The notes under the pieces: generated by a model
What the model was told of the DNA's origin: nothing
The model's input: only the letters and a program-made list of their open reading frames with translations
Databases searched by the model: none
Program-made: the position numbers and the translations under genes
In this document: positions 1 to 4,470 of the stretch, in pieces
Position numbering within the stretch: position 1 is the stretch's first letter
Layout: every line of letters starts with the position of its first letter
Origin: Chthonomonadaceae bacterium
GTDB lineage: Bacteria > Armatimonadota > Chthonomonadetes > Chthonomonadales > Chthonomonadaceae
NCBI GenBank assembly: GCA_025355115.1
Contig: JANXLO010000529.1
Location: 1-7,152, forward strand
Length of the DNA stretch: 7,152 nt
Direction of reading: 5' to 3'

Positions 1-178
1 CATTATGAACGATCGGGCCAAGCGTCGTGATAAGCCCGTCCCGTTCCCGTCGGGCCGACTCCGTCATCTCAACAGCGCGGCGCACACCGAAGCAGAAACC
101 CGCGACTTCCGCAAGGACGATGCGTCGCTGGCCCGGAATGGGCCTCGTATTCGGCTCGCAGTAGCTCGTCTCCATCAT
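1..178 (-). CDS. ispH: 4-hydroxy-3-methylbut-2-enyl diphosphate reductase (IspH/LytB), N-terminal fragment
   Basis: The reverse complement reads 59 codons without a stop and leaves the window at base 1, so only the N-terminus is present. IspH is the [4Fe-4S] enzyme that makes IPP and DMAPP in the last step of the cytoplasmic MEP isoprenoid pathway. The fragment contains AGFCFGVRRAV (residues 26-36), the family's first cluster-cysteine motif (Cys29), and GPIVHN (54-59), whose His58 matches the substrate-diphosphate-binding histidine. The Cys-to-His distance of 29 residues equals that of E. coli Cys12 to His41 (recalled). The start is the first of two adjacent ATG codons (176-178, then 173-175), chosen because a strong Shine-Dalgarno lies 7 bases upstream. 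This gives about 19 residues ahead of the usual IspH beginning (IVLAEVAGFCF), a short extension. It is transcribed away from all the large plus-strand genes. The remaining cluster cysteines lie outside the window. Confidence 0.92.
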   Translation of the reverse strand, partial: MMETSYCEPNTRPIPGQRRIVLAEVAGFCFGVRRAVEMTESARRERDGLITTLGPIVHN

Positions 179-185
179 GGTTTAG

Positions 186-195
186 CCCTCCCCTC
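186..195 (-). promoter_or_regulatory. Ribosome binding site of ispH
   Basis: On the minus strand the purine run GAGGGGAGGG ends 7 bases before the ATG at 178-176. It supports the upstream start and hence the short N-terminal extension of this IspH. Confidence 0.75.
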
Positions 196-238
196 ACGGT
201 GCCGCCCTCGGGGCAACAGCGGAATGTAATTAAGATTG

Positions 239-264
239 CTTTGTAATGCAAAGTGCTTTGCAAT
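239..264. promoter_or_regulatory. Candidate operator: alternating CTTTG/CAAAG repeats over the ispH start site
   Basis: Three arms alternate: CTTTG (239-243), CAAAG (249-253) and CTTTG (256-260). They form a 7-bp inverted repeat TGCAAAG-TG-CTTTGCA (247-262) overlapping a CTTTG-N5-CAAAG palindrome (239-253). There is also an 11-base direct repeat, TGCTTTGTAAT (237-247) and TGCTTTGCAAT (254-264), with one mismatch and a 17-base period. The cluster starts four bases downstream of the ispH -10 box, so it would cover roughly +1 to +25, a classical repressor position. The regulator is not in the window and its family cannot be assigned. The same inverted repeat could instead fold as a small hairpin at the mRNA 5' end. 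Confidence 0.5.
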
Positions 265-267
265 TTC

Positions 268-297
268 ATTATAGCCTCTGTTCCACGCTGCTGTCAA
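268..297 (-). promoter_or_regulatory. Sigma-70-type promoter of ispH
   Basis: Reading leftward on the minus strand, TTGACA (297-292) and TATAAT (273-268) are both exact consensus hexamers separated by 18 bases (274-291). Transcription would start near 260-264 and give a 5' untranslated leader of about 82-86 bases before the ispH ATG. Two exact hexamers at an acceptable spacing, correctly oriented to the adjacent gene, are unlikely by chance in this GC-rich sequence. Confidence 0.8.
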
Positions 298-452
298 GTG
301 AGGCAGGAGTCCAATTTGCGAAAGCCGAATATAGCGGCAGCGCAGTTTCCCCTCCGGTGTTCCCCGGAGCGGTAAATCGAGCGCGAAGATTTCGAGCGCG
401 GCGAGCAGAGTGCGGATTCCTTCATGCAAGGGGCCGGACGAGGGACTCTGCC

Positions 453-458
453 GGAGGA
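453..458 (+). promoter_or_regulatory. Ribosome binding site of the first oxidoreductase gene
   Basis: GGAGGA lies 11 bases before the ATG at 470, a slightly long spacing. It is flanked by ACTCT (445-449) and AGAGT (458-462), which could pair in the mRNA and leave most of the Shine-Dalgarno in the loop. The stem is only five base pairs. Confidence 0.6.
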
Positions 459-469
459 GAGTTTGAGCC

Positions 470-1492
470 ATGCCTTTGCGTGTCGCCGTCATCGGGGTCG
501 GACACATCGGTTCACTGCATCTGGAGGCGTACCGCACCCATCCCGATGTCGAAATTGTCGCGGTATGCGATCTGCTTAAGGAGAAAGCGGAGGCCGCTGG
601 CCGGCAGTACTCCACGCTCGCCTATCACAATGTAGCCGCGCTGCTCGCGAAGGAGCAGTTCGATGCCGTATCGATCTGCACGGCGGGCGCACAGAACGGA
701 TCCCACCATTTCGGCCCCGCGATGCAGTGCCTTGCGGCGGGGAGGCACGTCCTCTGCGAGAAGCCGCTCTCAAATCAGCTAGTGGAGGCGCGCGCAATGG
801 TCGCGAAGGCCGCGCAGTTGGGCCTCTATCTCGGGACAGACTTGAATCACCGCTTCACCCCGCAGGCCGAGCAGGCCAAGGAGTGGCTGACGGCCGGGCG
901 CATTGGTACACCACTGCTCGCCAACGTCACGCTCTGGATCGACAATCCCAGCGACAAATCCCCCTGGTTTCACATTCGCGCACTCCATCCGCACAGCCTC
1001 GACGTCATGCGCTACTACCTGGGAAAAGCGGAGAAAGTCCATGCCTTCTTCTGCCGAGCCCCAAAGGCCGACGGCCCGGACGGCAAGCGCCTTTGCTGGA
1101 GCAATGTGCAGGTCAATGTGCTGTTCGAAAATGGAGCCATCGGGCACCTCACCGGCTCCTACGACGCCAATAGCCGTCTGAGCCTTGAGCGCACGGAGGT
1201 CATGGGCACTGAGGGCCGCTTCGTGATCGACAACTGCTACGAGAAGCTGACGCTCTATCCTCGCCGCAGCGACGATTTGGTTGTTATCCCGAACGCGCTG
1301 TTCGGCGGCGTCCCCAATTTCGAGGCGACCATCTCGCGCCGCGTACACCGCTGGGTCGATCAGCTTAACGCCGGTGCACCCCGCACGGAGATCGAGGCGA
1401 GCGGCGAGGATGGTCTGGCCGTCCAGGAGATCATCGAGGCCGCGATTCTCAGTTGGGAAGAGGAGCGAGTCGTCGATGTCGAGAACGGTTGA
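470..1492 (+). CDS. Gfo/Idh/MocA family NAD(P)-dependent oxidoreductase (copy 1)
   Basis: A 340-residue protein of normal family length, predicted cytoplasmic with no signal peptide. The N-terminal Rossmann fold shows VIGVGHIG (residues 7-14, GxGxxG) and an aspartate at the end of strand 2 (CD, Asp34), which usually favours NAD over NADP. The family EKP motif follows (97-99, Lys98). The C-terminal domain carries HPHSLD (173-178), giving the His175-x-x-Asp178 pair typical of the catalytic DxGxHxxD motif. The first half of that motif is changed, AxH replacing DxG (171-173). Such enzymes oxidise or reduce hydroxyls of sugars, inositols or amino sugars; the substrate cannot be read from sequence. 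It lies 35 bases before a paralogue with about 46% identity in the N-terminal 100 residues and clearly more in the rest (by-eye estimates). The ATG is supported by GGAGGA at 453-458. Confidence 0.93.
   Translation: MPLRVAVIGVGHIGSLHLEAYRTHPDVEIVAVCDLLKEKAEAAGRQYSTLAYHNVAALLAKEQFDAVSICTAGAQNGSHHFGPAMQCLAAGRHVLCEKPLSNQLVEARAMVAKAAQLGLYLGTDLNHRFTPQAEQAKEWLTAGRIGTPLLANVTLWIDNPSDKSPWFHIRALHPHSLDVMRYYLGKAEKVHAFFCRAPKADGPDGKRLCWSNVQVNVLFENGAIGHLTGSYDANSRLSLERTEVMGTEGRFVIDNCYEKLTLYPRRSDDLVVIPNALFGGVPNFEATISRRVHRWVDQLNAGAPRTEIEASGEDGLAVQEIIEAAILSWEEERVVDVENG
1382..1444 (+). repeat. 63-base near-identical block shared with 2446-2508
   Basis: The stretch encoding the C-terminal motif RTEIEASGEDGLAVQ and the six residues after it (21 residues, identical in both proteins) matches 2446-2508 with only two mismatches in 63 bases, T1414/C2478 and C1441/G2505, both synonymous. 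The rest of the two genes differs far more. Flanking blocks such as the one encoding GHLTGSYDAN are also very similar in DNA. Confidence 0.85.
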
Positions 1493-1513
1493 AAAGAGTT
1501 GATGTACACTGAG

Positions 1514-1520
1514 AAGGAGG
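1514..1520 (+). promoter_or_regulatory. Ribosome binding site of the second oxidoreductase gene
   Basis: AAGGAGG, a full Shine-Dalgarno match, sits 7 bases before the ATG at 1528 and fixes that start. It is the strongest ribosome site in the window, which may mean copy 2 is translated more than copy 1. Confidence 0.85.
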
Positions 1521-1527
1521 AGCACCG

Positions 1528-2553
1528 ATGGCTCTAAAGACAGCGGTAATTGGATGCGGCGGCATAGGAAACACGCATGGCCCGATCTACATGCGGCATC
1601 CCGATACGGAACTGCTCGGCTACTGTGACATACAGGAGGATCGGGTCGAGAAGTCGGCGACACGGGACGGCGTGAGGAAATGGACGAGCGTTGCGCAGAT
1701 GCTTGAGGAGGTCGGGACGGAGCTGGATATGGTCTCCGTCTGCACGGCGGGAGGCGACAACGGCGGCGACCACTACAAGCCAACCATGGAGTGCTTGAAC
1801 GCCGGTCTGCATGTCCTGGGCGAGAAGCCGATCAGCAACAACATCGAGCACGCACGCGAGATGGTGGCCCTGGCGAAGGAGAAGAATCTCTGCTACGGCA
1901 TCAATCTGAATCACCGCTTTACACCGCCAGGCGCGAAGGCGAAAGAGTGGATCACCAGCGGCAAGCTCGGCACTCCGCTGCTGTGCAACATGACGATGTG
2001 GATCGGCAACCCGAACGAGACTTCGCCCTGGTTCCACATCCGCGCCCTGCACCCCCATTCGCTCGACATCATGCGCTACTACTGCGGCAAAGCCGTCAAA
2101 GTGCAGGCTTTCTTCAACCGATCCCCAAAAGCGGACGGGCCGGACGGCAAGCGAGTATGCTGGAGCAACGCGCAGGTCAACATACTCTTCGAGAACGACG
2201 TCGTCGGGCATCTCACCGGCTCCTACGACGCGAATCCCTCCCACAACCTGGAGCGCTGCGAGGTCATGGGCACCGAGGGCCGCTTCGTGCTCGACAACTG
2301 CTTCGAGGAGCTGACCTTCTATCCGCGTCACAGCATGGAGCTGACCGTCATCAAGAACAGCATCATGGGAGGGATGTCCGGCTTCGGACAGACCTTCGAT
2401 AAACGGATTGGCCGCTGGATCGAGCAGATCAAGGCTGGCGTGGATCGCACGGAGATCGAGGCGAGCGGCGAGGATGGCCTGGCCGTCCAGGAGATCATCG
2501 AGGCGGCGAAAACCAGTTGGGAAGAGAACCGCGTCGTCGATGTCGCCGGGTAG
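1528..2553 (+). CDS. Gfo/Idh/MocA family NAD(P)-dependent oxidoreductase (copy 2)
   Basis: A 341-residue paralogue of the preceding gene with the same two-domain layout. VIGCGGIG (residues 7-14) is the dinucleotide-binding loop, Asp34 follows strand 2, and EKP occupies 99-101. HPHSLD (175-180) supplies His177 and Asp180, again with AxH where most relatives have DxG. Both copies share FTP around residue 131, SPWFHIRALHPHSLD and KADGPDGKR, so this is a subfamily with a conserved substrate pocket. The N-terminal halves have diverged, as has the loop before the last helices (GGVPNFEA against GGMSGFGQ). The two could form a hetero-oligomer, use related substrates, or catalyse successive oxidation and reduction steps; the sequence does not decide. 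The gene is 35 bases from copy 1 and 29 bases from the called GH9 start, consistent with an operon. A long open frame on the opposite strand is a codon-usage shadow. Confidence 0.94.
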   Translation: MALKTAVIGCGGIGNTHGPIYMRHPDTELLGYCDIQEDRVEKSATRDGVRKWTSVAQMLEEVGTELDMVSVCTAGGDNGGDHYKPTMECLNAGLHVLGEKPISNNIEHAREMVALAKEKNLCYGINLNHRFTPPGAKAKEWITSGKLGTPLLCNMTMWIGNPNETSPWFHIRALHPHSLDIMRYYCGKAVKVQAFFNRSPKADGPDGKRVCWSNAQVNILFENDVVGHLTGSYDANPSHNLERCEVMGTEGRFVLDNCFEELTFYPRHSMELTVIKNSIMGGMSGFGQTFDKRIGRWIEQIKAGVDRTEIEASGEDGLAVQEIIEAAKTSWEENRVVDVAG

Positions 2554-2582
2554 CAACATCGTTGCACTCATCCCTTCAGAAC

Positions 2583-4358
2583 ATGGTCTGTAGTAAAGAG
2601 GCAGTCATAACAAACGATGAGGAGACAAAATCGCATCCGGGGATGAGTCGGCGTGCTTTGCTTGCAGGCGGAGCGGGCGTCGTGACCGCAAGTTGTTTCG
2701 GGAAAAATGCTGGGGCGGAGGGGTTTCCCTCCGCCCATCCCGTCGTGATCAACCAGGTGGGGTTCCTGCCCGGTGAGCCTAAGCGCGCCCTGATCCCACT
2801 GCCTCGTCTTCTTAATGACAATCGGTTCAGCCTCGTCGAGGAGGCGACTGGCGCGGCCTGCTTCTCAGGGGAATTGAGGACTGTTCCCGCGAAGCCTGGT
2901 CAGGATCGGCTGCTAACGGCGGAGTTCGATTCGTTCCGGCGAATAGGTCGGTATCGAGTGCGACTTACGGATGGGAGCCTCTCGCCTCCCTTCGCTGTTG
3001 AGCCTCATCTCTATGCAAACCTTCAACCGTTGCTGTTAAAATATTTCTCCGTCCAGCAGTGTGGATCGCAGACCTCGGCGCGGCGGAAGCCCTGCCATCT
3101 GGACGACGGAATCGTCAGAGGCGGGCCGCGCAACGGGCAGCCTTTCGACGCGACCGGCGGTTGGCACGATGCCGGTGACTACCTCAAGTTCGTAGAGACC
3201 ACGAGCTACGTTACAGCGCTCATGCTGTTCGCCTACGAACTTAATCCGCACTCCGACTCCAAGACAAATGTGTCGAGCGCACTCCCGCCTCTGCTCTCTC
3301 AGGCGAAAATCGGTCTTGACTGGCTGCTCAAGATGCATCCTTCCCCTCAAGAGTTTTACTATCAGGTCGGGGATCGGCACGACCACGATTTCTGGCGGCT
3401 GCCTGAAGATGACAGCCACGTTAAGCGAAAGTCATGGAGACCGCGTCCTGTGCTGCACGGAATCGGAGCCAACCTCGCGGGGCGGACTGCCGCTGCCCTC
3501 GCGATGGCGTCACGCCTCTATCGACTGTTCGCGCCGCAGTTCGCAATGCAGTGCCTCGCTTCCGCTCAGTCGGTCTACAGGCTGGGCCAGCAGAATCCAC
3601 GTGTGCTATCCACCACGCCGCGAGACTTCTACGCGGAGGAGTCGTGGAAGGACGACATGCAGTGGGGAGCCGCCGAGCTTCATCACGCGACCGGAAAGGC
3701 AAGCTATCTCCGGCAGGCCCTCGATCTTGCTGACGATAACGACATCGCGGACGAGCCCGTCAGCGTCTACACCACTACTTCCCTGGCTCATTTCCGCCTC
3801 CATGCACATGCCGGAGTTGAGGATCGACACAAGGTGCTCGGCTACTTGCAGAGAGACGCCGAAAAAATTGCCTCGAGCAGCCGGTCGAACCCATATGGGC
3901 TGGCGACCAAGTATGTGTGGGGAACGGCGGCGACCGCTGCTGGCGCGGCTCTGACATGCCTACTCTACGCAAAGCTCACTGGCGACCGAGCCGCAGGGGA
4001 GGCCGCTCGGTGGCAACGCGACTACCTGCTGGGCTGCAATCCGTTCGGCCTCTCCTGCGTCATAGGCGCGGGATCGCGCTTCCCAAAACACCCGCATCAT
4101 CAAGCATCCAGCATAGGCAAGTTCCAGCTCGACGGCGCAATGATCGCGGGTCCAACCAGTCTGGCGGTCTTGAGTGGGCAGGACTTCAGCCGGGACAGCC
4201 TGGAGTACAGCGTCTCGCGTCAGTCTCTCCACAGCAGAAGCCAGGCCTCCGTCGGGGTCTATCACGACTCCGTCCGCGACTTTGTCATCAATGAACCCGC
4301 CATCGACTATACAGCTCAGTTTCTGCTGCTGTCTTCGTTCTACGCCCTGCCCATCTAG
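2583..4358 (+). CDS. Tat-exported glycoside hydrolase family 9 enzyme (endoglucanase-like) with N-terminal Ig-like domain
   Basis: With this start the protein has 591 residues. A twin-arginine signal (MSRRALLAGG, 21-30) with a hydrophobic stretch and a possible AGA|E cleavage near residue 46 indicates folded export. Residues about 53-140 match the CelD_N Ig-like domain (INQVGFLPGEPKR). The catalytic (alpha/alpha)6 domain follows. DAGD (196-199) gives the two aspartates that activate water, HPHH (503-506) is the substrate-site histidine motif, and INEPAIDYTA contains the acid Glu571. Cys160, Cys171-His172 and His195 match the zinc site recalled for Ig-domain GH9 enzymes. GH9 enzymes invert beta-1,4-glucan bonds; cellulose, lichenan or another glucan are all possible. 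No carbohydrate-binding module or dockerin is present. The start is uncertain. The frame is open from an ATG at 2517 inside the previous gene. The ATG at 2583 has no clear ribosome site, and the ATG at 2643 has GAGGAG 18 bases away. VTASC (34-38) only weakly resembles a lipobox. Confidence 0.92.
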   Translation: MVCSKEAVITNDEETKSHPGMSRRALLAGGAGVVTASCFGKNAGAEGFPSAHPVVINQVGFLPGEPKRALIPLPRLLNDNRFSLVEEATGAACFSGELRTVPAKPGQDRLLTAEFDSFRRIGRYRVRLTDGSLSPPFAVEPHLYANLQPLLLKYFSVQQCGSQTSARRKPCHLDDGIVRGGPRNGQPFDATGGWHDAGDYLKFVETTSYVTALMLFAYELNPHSDSKTNVSSALPPLLSQAKIGLDWLLKMHPSPQEFYYQVGDRHDHDFWRLPEDDSHVKRKSWRPRPVLHGIGANLAGRTAAALAMASRLYRLFAPQFAMQCLASAQSVYRLGQQNPRVLSTTPRDFYAEESWKDDMQWGAAELHHATGKASYLRQALDLADDNDIADEPVSVYTTTSLAHFRLHAHAGVEDRHKVLGYLQRDAEKIASSSRSNPYGLATKYVWGTAATAAGAALTCLLYAKLTGDRAAGEAARWQRDYLLGCNPFGLSCVIGAGSRFPKHPHHQASSIGKFQLDGAMIAGPTSLAVLSGQDFSRDSLEYSVSRQSLHSRSQASVGVYHDSVRDFVINEPAIDYTAQFLLLSSFYALPI

Positions 4359-4401
4359 TATTTTGGCTAATTTGAGAGTCCGTGAGTCTATGATTTAGCC
4401 G

Positions 4402-4434
4402 TTAACAGACCATTAACATACGCTGTGCTATACT
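4402..4434 (+). promoter_or_regulatory. Promoter with extended -10 and a PhoP-like TTAACA direct repeat
   Basis: TATACT (4429-4434) preceded by TGC (4426-4428) forms an extended -10 box, and the sequence 17 bases upstream (CAGACC) is not a -35. Instead TTAACA occurs twice (4402-4407 and 4413-4418) with exactly 11 bases between starts, ending 10 bases before the -10. Direct TT(A/T/C)ACA-type repeats with an 11-base period in place of a -35 are the known architecture of Bacillus PhoP boxes; cyanobacterial SphR boxes are similar. The gene downstream is a phosphoesterase. Only two repeats are clear; the position one period upstream (TGATTT) is degenerate. Confidence 0.55.
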
Positions 4435-4456
4435 CTTTCAGGACATACGCGAGACG

Positions 4457-4464
4457 AAGAGGAG
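4457..4464 (+). promoter_or_regulatory. Ribosome binding site of the propeller-phosphoesterase gene
   Basis: AAGAGGAG ends 6 bases before the ATG at 4471 and supports that start, which also places a complete signal peptide at the N-terminus. Confidence 0.75.
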
Positions 4465-4470
4465 AGACGA

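Larger units (their letters stand above)
179..469. other. Divergent intergenic region between ispH and the oxidoreductase genes
   Basis: This 291-base stretch has no convincing gene; the short open frames crossing it have neither a ribosome site nor protein-like composition. Its left part holds the ispH ribosome site, the repeat cluster and the ispH promoter. Its right part holds a 6-bp inverted repeat (CTCCGG 352-357 with CCGGAG 364-369), a 9-base direct repeat TCGAGCGCG (377-385 and 392-400) and the ribosome site of the gene at 470. No plus-strand sigma-70 promoter with a good spacer was found for that gene, so its promoter is either non-consensus or activator-dependent. Confidence 0.6.

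Noticed and set aside
352..369. CTCCGG-N6-CCGGAG inverted repeat in the intergenic region
   Set aside because: Short GC palindromes are expected at this base composition, and it has no placement relative to a recognisable promoter.
377..400. Direct repeat TCGAGCGCG, two copies 15 bases apart
   Set aside because: Only two short GC-rich copies with no further periodicity; chance is adequate.
1534..2571. 345-codon open frame opposite the second oxidoreductase gene (and a 334-codon one at 779-1783)
   Set aside because: Both lie antisense to well-supported enzymes with clear motifs, have no ribosome site and no recognisable domain. GC-rich codon bias produces such shadows.
2680..2697. VTASC as a lipoprotein signal in the GH9 protein
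   Set aside because: The position three before Cys is Thr, not Leu/Val/Ile, and a better AGA|E signal peptidase I site follows; a Tat-type soluble export fits better.
4365..4400. GGCTAA / TTAGCC inverted repeat after the GH9 stop codon as a terminator
   Set aside because: The stem is only 6 bp with a 24-base loop and no T-run; readthrough from the GH9 gene cannot be excluded.
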